Source: DASTFY01 sp963829955
Lineage (GTDB): Bacteria; Actinomycetota; Acidimicrobiia; Acidimicrobiales; Ilumatobacteraceae
Direction of reading: 5' to 3'
Assembly: GCA_963829955.1 (NCBI GenBank)
Contig: CAWHKS010000019.1
Coordinates: forward strand, 310,001-374,000
DNA length: 64,000 nucleotides
A program made the translations under genes and the position numbers. Shown here piece after piece: positions 8,136 through 16,405 of the stretch; position 1 is the first letter of the stretch, and every line of letters begins with the position of its first letter. The notes beneath the pieces are model-generated. The model made no database searches. It worked only from the letters and a program-made list of their open reading frames with translations, and was not told where the DNA came from.

Positions 8136-10199
8136 TCATCGGATCTGTTCCGCCTTGCGGCGGACGTAGTTGTTGCCGGCCACGGCCAGCAGCAGGATCA
8201 CGCCCAGGAACAGGAACCGCCAGTTGCTGTTCCAGCCGGCGAACGGGATGCCCTGCGTCGACATCGACATGATCAGCGAGCCGATGGCACCGCCGGCGGC
8301 CGAGCCGTAGCCGCCCGTGAGCAGGTTGCCGCCGACGACGGCGGCGATGATGTACTCGAACTCCTCGCCGTCACCCACGTTCGACTGCACGGAGTTGAGG
8401 CGGAAGGCGGTGAGCATGCCGCTCAGCCAGGCGGCGCCGGACACCAGCATGAACAGAGTGGTCTTGGTCCGCGCGGCCGGAATGCCCTCGGACCGGGCCG
8501 CTTCCTTGTTGCCGCCGACAGCGAAGATCCAGTTGCCGAACTGGGATCGCACCAGCAACCAGGTGCCGAAGATGGCGAACAGGGCGAACCACAGGATCGA
8601 GATGCGGTAGCGGATGACGCCCGAGGACGCCGCCACCTCGGCCGCGGTCGAGAACAGCATCTTGAGGATGGTGGCGAGGGTCAGCAGCAGCACCCCGCCG
8701 ACCGCCATGCGCTGGCCCAGCTTGTCCGCGGCGACGTCCACGCTCGTCCGCCGCGCGAACAGGTAGCCCATGATGGCCGAGCAGGCGAGGGCGAGCGCGA
8801 TGAGCAGCATCACGGTGAAGAGCTGCACGCGGAACTTGGTCGACGTGGACTCCGAGCGCACGAAGAACGCCAGGACCACCAGCACGCCCGCGGTGAGGAA
8901 CTGGATGGCCAGACGGACCAGCGCCGACCGCGCCGCGGCCCGATTGCCGGCCAGGACCAGGATGATGAGCCCGGCCACGACCAGCGCCACGAAGATGACG
9001 GCACGGGCGGTCTGGCGGGTCATGAGGAACCCGATGGCGGGCACGGCGCAGATGGCGATGCCGGCCAGGGGGGACCAGACGGGGAGCTTGCCGGCAGCGA
9101 CGGTGATGGCGAGCACACCGGCCACGGCCAACCCGATCATGAACACGGCGCGGGCGAAGCCGTTGTTGAGAAGGATCCCGACCTCGTCCTGGGAGTCGGA
9201 GTTGAAAAAGGCGGCGACGAGGATGGCGGCGACGACGCACCCGAGGCCGATCAGCACCAGTCGACCGGCTGCCGGGTCGACGTCGAACGAACCTCTGCGC
9301 CGAAGCGGGGAGTACCGCCACAGGCCCCACCCGACGACGGCGACGACGATCGTCACGCCGAGCACGAGGCCGAGCACGAAGTTGATGCCGACGCCGTTGG
9401 TGGTGAGCAGACCGGCGAAGGCGGCGGCGGCGGCGACGAGGCCGGCGAGCAGGGCGATGAGGCCCTTGGAGTCGGTCGTCGGGGCCCGCTGGTACGTGAG
9501 CTCGAGCACGCCGGCCACGATGAGCGCCACGCCGGCGATGACGAGGCCCGTCCAGAACGTGTCGCGCGCCTCCCACAGGTGGTTGTTGCGGATCCAGGAG
9601 GCAGCGAAGACCTTGCTCCAGAAGTTGTAGCCCGAGGAGTTGTCCAGTCCCTCGACCACCACCTGTCCGGCGAACAGTTTGGCGAAGCTGAGCTTGGCGC
9701 CGATGAGCATGAAGTAGCTGCCCAGGGTGACGATGAAGCTGGGCAGCCTCGTCTTGTCGACGACCGTGCCGTTGAACCAGCCGATCGTCAGGGCGAACAT
9801 CAGTGACAGTGGTACGGCGATGAAGAGGGTGAGCCCGGCGCCGCCGAGCTCACCGACCTCCTTCGAGAGGAGGATGACCAGCATGGCCGTCGCACCGGTC
9901 ATGGCGCCCGAGGACAGGTCGAACTCGCCGCCGATCATCAGCAGCGAGACGGCGACGGCCATGATCCCCAACTTGGCGGCAACGTCGAGGTAGTTCGCGG
10001 TGCCGGCCGCGGTGCCGAAGATGTCGGCGGTCGCCCAGAAGAAGAACCAGACCGCCGTCGTGCCGATGAGAGCGCCGATCTCCGGTCGCACCAGCAGCCG
10101 CTGGATGGGCCCCCGGTGGAGGAGGCGCTCGTCCGGCTTGGGCGGAGCGCCGCCAGAGCTGGGCGGTGCGTCCAGCTCGCTCATCACGATGTCAGCCAC
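8136..10199 (-). CDS. Sugar ABC transporter permease with large hydrophobic insertion
   Basis: This is a membrane permease of the RbsC/FrcC family, but 687 residues long where about 320-350 is usual. Residues 40-230 match the N-terminal half of the family (LLMIGGEFDLSSGAMTGATA, NGTVVDKTRLPSFIVTLG). Residues 525-687 match the C-terminal half, with the ATPase-contacting loop GNWIFAVGGNKEAARSEGIP and VVGGNLLTGGYGSAAGG. Between them, about residues 235-515 add roughly nine more hydrophobic segments with no family motif that I recognise. The start is GTG at 10199, with GGGGGG five bases upstream; ATG at 10184 is an alternative. The reading frame is continuous, so the insertion is not an assembly join of two genes. 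Confidence 0.9.
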   Translation of the reverse strand: MADIVMSELDAPPSSGGAPPKPDERLLHRGPIQRLLVRPEIGALIGTTAVWFFFWATADIFGTAAGTANYLDVAAKLGIMAVAVSLLMIGGEFDLSSGAMTGATAMLVILLSKEVGELGGAGLTLFIAVPLSLMFALTIGWFNGTVVDKTRLPSFIVTLGSYFMLIGAKLSFAKLFAGQVVVEGLDNSSGYNFWSKVFAASWIRNNHLWEARDTFWTGLVIAGVALIVAGVLELTYQRAPTTDSKGLIALLAGLVAAAAAFAGLLTTNGVGINFVLGLVLGVTIVVAVVGWGLWRYSPLRRRGSFDVDPAAGRLVLIGLGCVVAAILVAAFFNSDSQDEVGILLNNGFARAVFMIGLAVAGVLAITVAAGKLPVWSPLAGIAICAVPAIGFLMTRQTARAVIFVALVVAGLIILVLAGNRAAARSALVRLAIQFLTAGVLVVLAFFVRSESTSTKFRVQLFTVMLLIALALACSAIMGYLFARRTSVDVAADKLGQRMAVGGVLLLTLATILKMLFSTAAEVAASSGVIRYRISILWFALFAIFGTWLLVRSQFGNWIFAVGGNKEAARSEGIPAARTKTTLFMLVSGAAWLSGMLTAFRLNSVQSNVGDGEEFEYIIAAVVGGNLLTGGYGSAAGGAIGSLIMSMSTQGIPFAGWNSNWRFLFLGVILLLAVAGNNYVRRKAEQIR

Positions 10200-10218
10200 G
10201 TCGACCCCCCAGTCGAGG

Positions 10219-10250
10219 GGAGCGGGAGAGCCCCCGGGCTCTCCCGCTCC
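10219..10250. terminator. Strong intra-operon hairpin between binding-protein and permease genes
   Basis: A perfect 15-bp inverted repeat (GGAGCGGGAGAGCCC, two bases, then its complement) fills the gap between the binding-protein gene and the permease gene. There is no T-run after it on the minus strand. Hairpins at this place in binding-protein transporter operons commonly stabilise the upstream message or cut downstream transcription so that the binding protein is made in excess. That role is inferred from position. Confidence 0.7.
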
Positions 10251-10276
10251 CAGCCTTCAGTGCACGCCGATCGGCG

Positions 10277-11326
10277 TCAGCGTGTTCCCGCGTCCACGAG
10301 GGTCTTGATCTCGGCGACGTTCTCGGTGTCGACGAAGCCGGGGCCCGTGAGGATGGGCAGGCCGCCACCAGCGGTGTTGAGGTTGGTGGCCTGGAGGTAC
10401 ATGAGGACGACCGGCAGGTAGCCCTGCAGGTACTGCTGCTGGTCGACCGTGAAGGCGACGTCACCGGCCTCGATGGCGGAGATGAGGTCGGGCGACAGGT
10501 CGAAGCCACCGATGACCAGCTCACGGCCGGCCGTCTCGGCGGCGGCGATGGCCCGCAGCGGCAGGTTGGGCCCGGTGCCCATGAAGCCGTCGACGTCCGG
10601 GTTGGCCTGGAGGAGAGCGGCGATCTGCTGCTCCTGGGCCTCAGGATCGGCATCGAGACCGACGAACTCGGAGATGATCTCGCCGTCGAACGTCTCGTCG
10701 AGACCCTCGCAGCGCTCCTCGAGTGCCACGTTGGTCTGCTCCTGGCGACCACAGAGGATCTTCGTCGCACCGGCCTCGTTGAACCGCTCACCGGCACCGT
10801 TGCCGGCGATGGTCTCGGTCTGCCCGATGTGGGTGATGCCGCCGAGCTCCTCGTAGTTGTTCACGCCCGAGTTGATCGTGTACAGCGGGATGCCGGCGTC
10901 GGTGACGGCCTGGGCCGCGGCGGACACGCCCTCGGGATCGGCCAGCGAGATGGCGATGCCGTCCGGGTTCGTGGCGATGGCGGCCTCGATCATCTGCGAC
11001 TGCTCCTCGGCGTTGTTGTTGGCGCCTTGGTAGGTCACGTTGATGCCGAGGTCGGCCCCGGCCTGCTCGACGGCCTTCTGGACCACGGACCAGAACACGC
11101 CGTCGTCGCCGTGGGTGATGACGTACAGGTTGACGTCCGCACCCTGGGTGACGTCGACGGAGTCGGCCGGCTCGGAGCCTGACGGCTCGGTGGCGGCGGT
11201 GGTGTCACCGGCGGTCACGCCAGCGGTGGCTTCGGTGGTCGCTCCTCCGTCGTCGTCGCTGCTGCAAGCCGCAGCCACGAGTCCGACAGCGGCCAGCGTG
11301 GCCAGCAAGTACCGACTTTTTCTCAT
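10277..11326 (-). CDS. Sugar ABC transporter substrate-binding lipoprotein
   Basis: This 349-residue periplasmic-binding-protein-type lipoprotein captures substrate for the importer. The signal peptide starts MRKSRYLLATLAAVGLVAAA and the lipobox cysteine is residue 21. A Thr/Ala/Ser-rich linker follows to about residue 60. The Peripla_BP_4 domain has YVITHGDDGVFWSVVQKAVE, GIAISLADPEGVSAAAQAV, VDGFMGTGPNLPLRAI and VIGGFDLSPDLISAI. ATG at 11326 gives a proper signal peptide; the frame is open 13 codons upstream without one. It lies 35 bases after the IolE-like gene. Substrate is inferred to be inositol or a related cyclitol. Confidence 0.92.
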   Translation of the reverse strand: MRKSRYLLATLAAVGLVAAACSSDDDGGATTEATAGVTAGDTTAATEPSGSEPADSVDVTQGADVNLYVITHGDDGVFWSVVQKAVEQAGADLGINVTYQGANNNAEEQSQMIEAAIATNPDGIAISLADPEGVSAAAQAVTDAGIPLYTINSGVNNYEELGGITHIGQTETIAGNGAGERFNEAGATKILCGRQEQTNVALEERCEGLDETFDGEIISEFVGLDADPEAQEQQIAALLQANPDVDGFMGTGPNLPLRAIAAAETAGRELVIGGFDLSPDLISAIEAGDVAFTVDQQQYLQGYLPVVLMYLQATNLNTAGGGLPILTGPGFVDTENVAEIKTLVDAGTR

Positions 11327-11361
11327 GGAATGGGTCCCCCTCGAGGTGTGGTTTGTCGGGT

Positions 11362-12324
11362 TCACTCGCGGTCGATGGTGGGTGTTGACCCGGCCCCCGG
11401 CGCACGATTCCCCGAGCGGACCGTAGCGCTCAGGGAGGCGTCGAGTGACCGGAGGAACGCGACGCTCTTGGCGACGTCGCGCACGGGGCCGTCACCGGCC
11501 GGCGGTTCACCGGCAGTGATGGCCACGTCCTGTTCGAGCACGTACAGGCCGCTGTAGCCCTGCTGCTCGAGCGAGGTGATGGTCTCGGCGATCGGCACGT
11601 CGCCCTCACCGAGGGAGGCGAACAAGCCCTCTTGGACGGCTGCCATGAGCGCGATCTCACCGGCGTTCAGCCGATCGGCGATGGCGGTCCGCACGTCCTT
11701 CAGGTGCACCAGGCCGACGCGGTCGCCGTACTCGTCCGCGATTCCCACGGGATCGGCGCCCCCGATGGTCAGGTGCCCGGTGTCGAGACAGATCGCCACC
11801 GGCGACGACTCCAGCAGCCGGTCGAGCTCGTCGGCCTTCTCGACCAGCGTGTTGACGTGGGGATGGAGCACCTGACGGAGACCGTGGTCGGCGGTGATGG
11901 CCTCGATCTCGTCCAACATCGCGAAGAGATGGGTCCAACCGGCCTCCGACACCTCGGGCCGGGCCCAGTCGCCGGGGTCGCTGACCACCGCCGTGACGAA
12001 GGTGGCGGCGCCGATCTCCTGGAGCAGCGACGCCATCTGCTCGGCCGACGCCAGCGTCTCGCCCTTACGGGCGGGATCGTGACAGGCCAGCGGTACGAAG
12101 GCGCCCGAGACGCGCAGCCCGTGGGCGTCGAGCACCGGCTTGAGCTCATCGGGGTCGGTGGGCAGCCAGCCGATGGCGCCCAGCTCGGTCGTCGTCAGGC
12201 CGAGGTCGCGCATCTCCGACAGGACGCGGTCGACGGGGAGCTGCGCTCCCCAACCCGGCACCTCGCAGATGCCCCACGAGATCGGCGCGCCAGCCACCCT
12301 GGCCATGATCCCAGCGTCCGTCAT
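11362..12324 (-). CDS. Sugar phosphate isomerase/epimerase-like TIM barrel (possible IolE-type inosose dehydratase)
   Basis: This 320-residue protein of the xylose-isomerase-like barrel superfamily also contains IolE and IolI. The start region reads GAPISWGICEVPGWGAQLP, similar to APISW in inosose dehydratases. Metal-site and barrel elements include TELGAIGWLPTDPDEL, LRQVLHPHVNTLVEKADELD, ICLDTGHLTIGG, VGLVHLKDVR and YVLEQDVAI. As first gene of the operon next to the LacI operator, it most likely provides the dehydratase or isomerase step between the IolG and IolD activities. ATG at 12324 is chosen with GGTAGGGGG just upstream; ATG at 12306 is an alternative. Assignment to IolE rather than a related epimerase is uncertain. 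Confidence 0.8.
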   Translation of the reverse strand: MTDAGIMARVAGAPISWGICEVPGWGAQLPVDRVLSEMRDLGLTTTELGAIGWLPTDPDELKPVLDAHGLRVSGAFVPLACHDPARKGETLASAEQMASLLQEIGAATFVTAVVSDPGDWARPEVSEAGWTHLFAMLDEIEAITADHGLRQVLHPHVNTLVEKADELDRLLESSPVAICLDTGHLTIGGADPVGIADEYGDRVGLVHLKDVRTAIADRLNAGEIALMAAVQEGLFASLGEGDVPIAETITSLEQQGYSGLYVLEQDVAITAGEPPAGDGPVRDVAKSVAFLRSLDASLSATVRSGNRAPGAGSTPTIDRE

Positions 12325-12401
12325 TCCCCCTACCTGGTATCGCCCCAGCTCCCCAGCTGCACAACAGCGACGCACCACAGGTCGGTGCACCCGGAGCGCC
12401 A

Positions 12402-12430
12402 TTGCGTTGGAGCGCTCCAACTCTTATGCT
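12402..12430 (+). promoter_or_regulatory. lacI promoter (-35 / 17-bp spacer / -10)
   Basis: TTGCGT at 12402-12407 and TATGCT at 12425-12430 are separated by exactly 17 bases, a good sigma-70-like promoter for the lacI gene that starts 40 bases further on. The operator palindrome fills the spacer, so the bound repressor would block this promoter directly. A promoter for the divergent inositol operon must lie in the same region, but I could not identify it with confidence. Confidence 0.6.
12406..12421. promoter_or_regulatory. LacI-family operator palindrome
   Basis: GTTGGAGCGCTCCAAC is a perfect 16-bp palindrome with a central CG, the usual form of a LacI-family operator. It lies between the divergent lacI and inositol operons, 49 bases before the lacI start and about 80 before the IolE-like start, between the lacI -35 and -10. 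This fits shared repression of both transcripts, relieved by an inositol-derived inducer. The operator assignment is by form and position. Confidence 0.8.
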
Positions 12431-12469
12431 CGCCCCTGGTCGCTGTCAAGGACTTGGGGGGAAGGTGCC

Positions 12470-13519
12470 GTGGCCCAGCAGCCGACCTTGGAAGACGTCG
12501 CGCGCGTTGCCGGCGTCTCCCGGGCGCTCGTGAGCCTCGTGATGCGTGACTCGCCGAAGGTCAGCGCGCGCTCGCGCAGCGCCGTGGTGGCGGCCGCCGA
12601 ACGGCTCGGCTACCGACCCAACCTCATGGCCCGCAGCCTGGCGCAACGCCGCACGATGACCGTTGGTGTCATCCTCAACGACCTCCACAACCCGTTCTTC
12701 GCGGAGGTGGCCGACGGCATCCTCCAAGCGGCGGACGAGAGCGACTACAGCATCCTCTTCAGCTCGGGGCGAGTCCGGCCGGCCGCGGAGGCCCACGCGC
12801 TGGAGGCGTTCCTCGCGCTGCGGCTCGACGGCATCATCCTGGTCGGCTCGCGGCTGGCCCGGGCCGCCATCGAGGCGGGCGCGGCCACCGTCCCCCTGGT
12901 GACGGTCGGCCGCCGCCTGCGGTCGTCCGTCGTCGACAGCATCAACAACCACGAGCAGGAAGGTGCTCGCCTCGCCGTGGACCACCTCGTCGCGCTGGGC
13001 CACGAACAGATCGTGCACATCGACGGCGGGCGGGGCGCGGGCAGCGCCCCCCGGCGGGCCGGCTACCGCCGGGCCATGGGCGAACACGGTCTGGGTGCGC
13101 GCGTGCGGGTGGTGGGCGGCGACCTCACCGAGCTGTCGGGTCTCCGGGCGGTGAGCGCGCTGGTGCGCGGCGGGACGATGCCCACGGCCATCTTCGCCGC
13201 CAACGACTTCAGCGCCGCCGGCGCCCTCGACGGCTTGGGGGCGACCGGCCTGCGAGTGCCCGAGGACGTCTCGGTGGTCGGCTACGACAACACCGCCTTG
13301 TCCGCCATGCACCACATCGGTCTCACGACCATCGACCAACCGCGCTCGACGATGGGCCGCGAGGCGTTCAGCGCGTTGCTCGAGCGCATCCGGGGCTCGC
13401 GCACGACCGTCCGTGACCAGTTCGTGTCGCCGACGCTGGTCGTCCGGCAGACGACGGCGCCTCCCGCCGGCACACGGCGGGGGACGCGGTCGCGGGTGAC
13501 GGCGAGAACGGCACGATGA
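12470..13519 (+). CDS. LacI-family transcriptional regulator
   Basis: This 349-residue repressor has an N-terminal helix-turn-helix, TLEDVARVAGVSRALVSLVM, with the hinge helix around RLGYRPNLMARSLAQRR. The effector-binding domain follows from MTVGVILNDLHNPFFAEVAD through PTAIFAANDFSAAGALDGL and VSVVGYDNTALS. The start is GTG at 12470 with GGGGGGAAGG upstream; the open frame extends 110 codons further without a supported start. It overlaps the following Gfo/Idh gene by four bases. Being divergent from the inositol operon, with a perfect palindrome in its promoter, it is the likely regulator of the locus and of itself. Its ligand is not known. Confidence 0.92.
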   Translation: MAQQPTLEDVARVAGVSRALVSLVMRDSPKVSARSRSAVVAAAERLGYRPNLMARSLAQRRTMTVGVILNDLHNPFFAEVADGILQAADESDYSILFSSGRVRPAAEAHALEAFLALRLDGIILVGSRLARAAIEAGAATVPLVTVGRRLRSSVVDSINNHEQEGARLAVDHLVALGHEQIVHIDGGRGAGSAPRRAGYRRAMGEHGLGARVRVVGGDLTELSGLRAVSALVRGGTMPTAIFAANDFSAAGALDGLGATGLRVPEDVSVVGYDNTALSAMHHIGLTTIDQPRSTMGREAFSALLERIRGSRTTVRDQFVSPTLVVRQTTAPPAGTRRGTRSRVTARTAR

Positions 13520-14616
13520 CCGTCCGCGTCGGCATCATCGGGACGAGCTGGTGGGCGGACGCGATGTACCTGCCCGCCCTGGCCGACCATCCCGACGGTG
13601 CCATCACGGCCGTGTGCGGACGGGACCCGGGCCGCACCATTGCCTTCGGCGCCCGCTGGGGGATCGAGGAGGTCCACACGGACTGGGAGGCCATGTTCGA
13701 CGGCGGCACCGTGGACGCGGTGATCATCGCGTCACCGAATGACACGCACCACGCGATGGTGCTGGCCGCGGCCGAGCGAGGGATCCACCTGCTGTGCGAG
13801 AAGCCCGTGGCGCTCGATGCCGAGCAGGCACGGGAGATGGTCGACGCGACGAACGCTGCCGGCCTCACGACGATGGTGCCGTTCACGTACCGCTGGATGC
13901 CGACCAACCAATGGATCAAGTCCCTCATCGACGACGGCTACGTGGGCCGCCCCTACCATGTGAACCTCCGGTACTTCACCGGGTACGCGCGCTCGGACAA
14001 CTACTCGTGGCGCTTCGATGCCGAACGGTCGGGCGGCGGGCTGCTCGGCGACCTGGGCTCGCACTGGCTGCATGTCGCGCGATGGTGGCTGGGCGAGATC
14101 ACGGAGCTCGGTGCCGTCACCGCGACCTTCTTCGAGCGGGGGCCGCGTCCGGACGGCGGTGCCTACCCGCAGGGTGAGGACAGCGCGCTCGTCACGGCAC
14201 GCTTCGCCTCGGGCGCCATCGGATCGCTGCAGGTGTCGGCGGTGTGCTGGGAAGGAACACCGTTCGGGCAGACGCACCACGCCGAGATCCACGGCAGCGA
14301 CGGCACGCTCTACGCGATCAACGACTGGGAGTCCGTGCAGGAGGTGCGGGGAGTGCGGTCCGACGAGCAGGGGAGCCCACGGCTGCTGCCCGTCCCGGAG
14401 GAGCTCTGGCAGGGCGCCCGCCGCTCCCCGGTCCACGACACCTATCGGGACGTGTTCCGGCAGGGCGACACGATGGCGCGGGCGTGGGTCAGCGCGGTCG
14501 CCGCGGGACGTCCGTGCCAGCCCGACCTCCCGGAAGGGGCGAGGGTCCAGCAGTTGCTGGACGCAGCGGCCCGCAGCGCCGCCCAGGGCGGTGGCCTCGT
14601 CGACGTCTCGCCATGA
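13516..14616 (+). CDS. Gfo/Idh/MocA-family oxidoreductase
   Basis: This 366-residue NAD(P)-dependent dehydrogenase is the second of three of this family in the locus. The nucleotide-binding motif is GIIGTSWWADAMYLPAL, followed by DAVIIASPNDTHHAMVL and HLLCEKPVALDAEQA with the EKP lysine. The C-terminal domain has the family pattern GGGLLGDLGSHWLHVARWWL. ATG at 13516 overlaps the lacI stop (ATGA), so the gene is co-translated with the regulator. It probably acts on the same cyclitol or sugar that induces the system. The exact hydroxyl it oxidises cannot be read. Confidence 0.9.
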   Translation: MTVRVGIIGTSWWADAMYLPALADHPDGAITAVCGRDPGRTIAFGARWGIEEVHTDWEAMFDGGTVDAVIIASPNDTHHAMVLAAAERGIHLLCEKPVALDAEQAREMVDATNAAGLTTMVPFTYRWMPTNQWIKSLIDDGYVGRPYHVNLRYFTGYARSDNYSWRFDAERSGGGLLGDLGSHWLHVARWWLGEITELGAVTATFFERGPRPDGGAYPQGEDSALVTARFASGAIGSLQVSAVCWEGTPFGQTHHAEIHGSDGTLYAINDWESVQEVRGVRSDEQGSPRLLPVPEELWQGARRSPVHDTYRDVFRQGDTMARAWVSAVAAGRPCQPDLPEGARVQQLLDAAARSAAQGGGLVDVSP

Positions 14617-15305
14617 CGCGGGCGGCGCATCCGCTCACGCGGGGCGTCGTCGCGGCGCTGCTGCCCGCCGCGCTGCTCGGGTGCGGGGAGCGACCGGCCC
14701 GCGCTCAGCCCGACCCGGCGGCGTCGACGGTCGGTATCGAGGCCCGCGGGTGCCGGCTCCTGCCCAACCAGGCGGTCGGGGTTGCGGTCGATGGTGACCT
14801 CGTGGTGACCGTCGCGCACGCCGTCGCCGGCGAGCAGGACATCGCCGTCACCACGCCGGACGGTCGCACGCTGCCAGCCGCGGTCGCGGCCATCGACCCT
14901 GACCTCGACGCCGCCGTCCTCCATGTTGAGGGCCTGGACCTGCCTGCGCTCCCGCGCCGCACGTTCGACGGCGAAGCGGACGACGCAGCGTCCATGGTCC
15001 GCGTCGAGGACGGCCAGGCCACGTCGGTGCCGGTAACGATCCGGCGCCGGGTCACGATCAACACCACCGACATCTACCGCGAGGGCGAGCACCAACGACC
15101 CGGGTTCGAGCTCGGTGCGGATGTCGCCGCGGGCGACTCGGGCAGCGGGGTGGTGGCGAGCGACGGGAGCCTGCTGGGCGTGGTGTGGGCGGCCAGCCGC
15201 GAGGCGGAGGACCGTGCCTGGGCGCTCCCCATCGAGGCGTACGAGCCGCTGGTCGAGGCCGCGGAAGCGCGGACCGCGCCGACCGCCACCCGCTGCGCCC
15301 GCTGA
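14613..15305 (+). CDS. Trypsin-like serine protease lipoprotein
   Basis: This 230-residue protein has a signal peptide ending in the lipobox ALLGC and a chymotrypsin-fold protease domain. The triad can be read as His in VVTVAHAVAG, Asp in AIDPDLDAAVLHV and Ser in GDSGSGVVASDGSLLGVVWA. It should act outside the cytoplasmic membrane. ATG at 14613 overlaps the stop of the preceding dehydrogenase (ATGA), so it is translated with lacI and the dehydrogenase, an odd partner for sugar catabolism. It may instead be a housekeeping gene that came to lie here. The target is unknown. Confidence 0.82.
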   Translation: MTRAAHPLTRGVVAALLPAALLGCGERPARAQPDPAASTVGIEARGCRLLPNQAVGVAVDGDLVVTVAHAVAGEQDIAVTTPDGRTLPAAVAAIDPDLDAAVLHVEGLDLPALPRRTFDGEADDAASMVRVEDGQATSVPVTIRRRVTINTTDIYREGEHQRPGFELGADVAAGDSGSGVVASDGSLLGVVWAASREAEDRAWALPIEAYEPLVEAAEARTAPTATRCAR

Positions 15306-15321
15306 CCACACCGGCACCGGG

Positions 15322-16341
15322 TCAGCTCGAGCGGGCGACCTCGACCTTGCTGCCGGATGCGGTCGCCGCGATGACCGCTCGGCCCACGTCGGTGGCCCGG
15401 ACGCTGGCCTGCGCACCGGGGATGTCGACCGCCTCGCCCCGGACGGCGCGGGAGAAGGCCCGTGCCTGGTCAGCCACGCCCACCGCCATGGCATCGTCGA
15501 CCGACGACTCGGGGAGCTCATGCATCCCTCGCGCCGATCCCAGGCGGGTCCGGCTGAGCGGCAGCAGATCGACGAGGAGGGCGCCGTTCGAGCCGAGCAC
15601 CTCGGTGCGGACGTCGTCGCCGTAGCGGGCGTTGCGGCTGAGATCCACGGTTGCCACTGCCCCTCCTTCGAGCTCCAACACGGCGACGAGGTTGTCGACA
15701 TCGCCCGCAGCGCCCACCGCCGGATCGACGATGGGGAGGGCCCACGCCGACACCTGCGTGACGGACCGGCCGGTGAGCCACTCGGCGAGATCGAACTCGT
15801 GGACGCCGCAATCGACCGCCAGCCCGCCGCTCACCGCCGGATCGCAGAACTCGGGCGGGGGCGGGTCGGCGTCCCACTGGGCCAGGCGCAGGTAGATCGG
15901 CGTCCCGATCTCGCCGGCGTCGATGCGCGCCTTGGCCTGCCGCCACGGAGGCGCGAACCGGCGCCAGAAGCCGACTTGCAGGACCAGGCCCCGCTCGGTC
16001 GCCGACGCTCCGAGCTCACGAGCGACGGTCACGTCGAGAGCGAGTGGCTTCTCGCACAGGACGTGCAGCCCTCTGTCGAGGGCGGCGGAGACGATCTCGG
16101 GATGCGTCGGCGTCGGCGCCGCCACGAGCACCGCCTCGAGCCCGCCCTGGGCCAGCCCGTCGACGACGCTCTGGTGGCGCGCCGCCTTCGGTGCGAACTG
16201 CGCCGCCAGGTCGAGCGCGTCCGCGTCGGGCTCGATCAGCGCGACCAGCTCGACCTCGGACAGCCCGGCCAGGGCCGCGGCGTGGAAGCGGCCCATCCGG
16301 CCCAAGCCGACGATGCCCATGCGCACAGGAGGAGTCGCCAC
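15322..16341 (-). CDS. Inositol 2-dehydrogenase-like Gfo/Idh/MocA oxidoreductase (IolG-like)
   Basis: This 339-residue dehydrogenase is the one of the three in this locus that looks most like IolG. It has GIVGLGRMGRFHAAALAG, AVLVAAPTPTHPEIV, HVLCEKPLALDVTVA, QVGFWRRFAPPW, and the C-terminal GGLAVDCGVHEFDLAEWLTG, where IolG-type enzymes carry the catalytic Asp and His. The expected reaction is NAD-dependent oxidation of myo-inositol to 2-keto-myo-inositol. It converges on the protease gene and is not in the main operon, so it must have its own promoter. ATG at 16341; ATG at 16320 is an alternative. Confidence 0.85.
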   Translation of the reverse strand: MATPPVRMGIVGLGRMGRFHAAALAGLSEVELVALIEPDADALDLAAQFAPKAARHQSVVDGLAQGGLEAVLVAAPTPTHPEIVSAALDRGLHVLCEKPLALDVTVARELGASATERGLVLQVGFWRRFAPPWRQAKARIDAGEIGTPIYLRLAQWDADPPPPEFCDPAVSGGLAVDCGVHEFDLAEWLTGRSVTQVSAWALPIVDPAVGAAGDVDNLVAVLELEGGAVATVDLSRNARYGDDVRTEVLGSNGALLVDLLPLSRTRLGSARGMHELPESSVDDAMAVGVADQARAFSRAVRGEAVDIPGAQASVRATDVGRAVIAATASGSKVEVARSS

Positions 16342-16405
16342 CGGGGCGGCAGCGTACCCACACCGGCCCCGGCGGCCGCCGGCCCGGTCAGGCCCGCCAG
16401 GAGCT

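Noticed and set aside
12325..12401. A promoter for the minus-strand inositol operon (TTGTGC with GATACC)
   Set aside because: The boxes are weak and would put the transcript start almost at the start codon, so I did not list it.
16369..16382. Palindrome CCGGCGGCCGCCGG near the IolG-like start as an operator or terminator
   Set aside because: It is pure G/C in a GC-rich stretch, has no loop or T-run, and differs from the LacI operator. Chance is sufficient.
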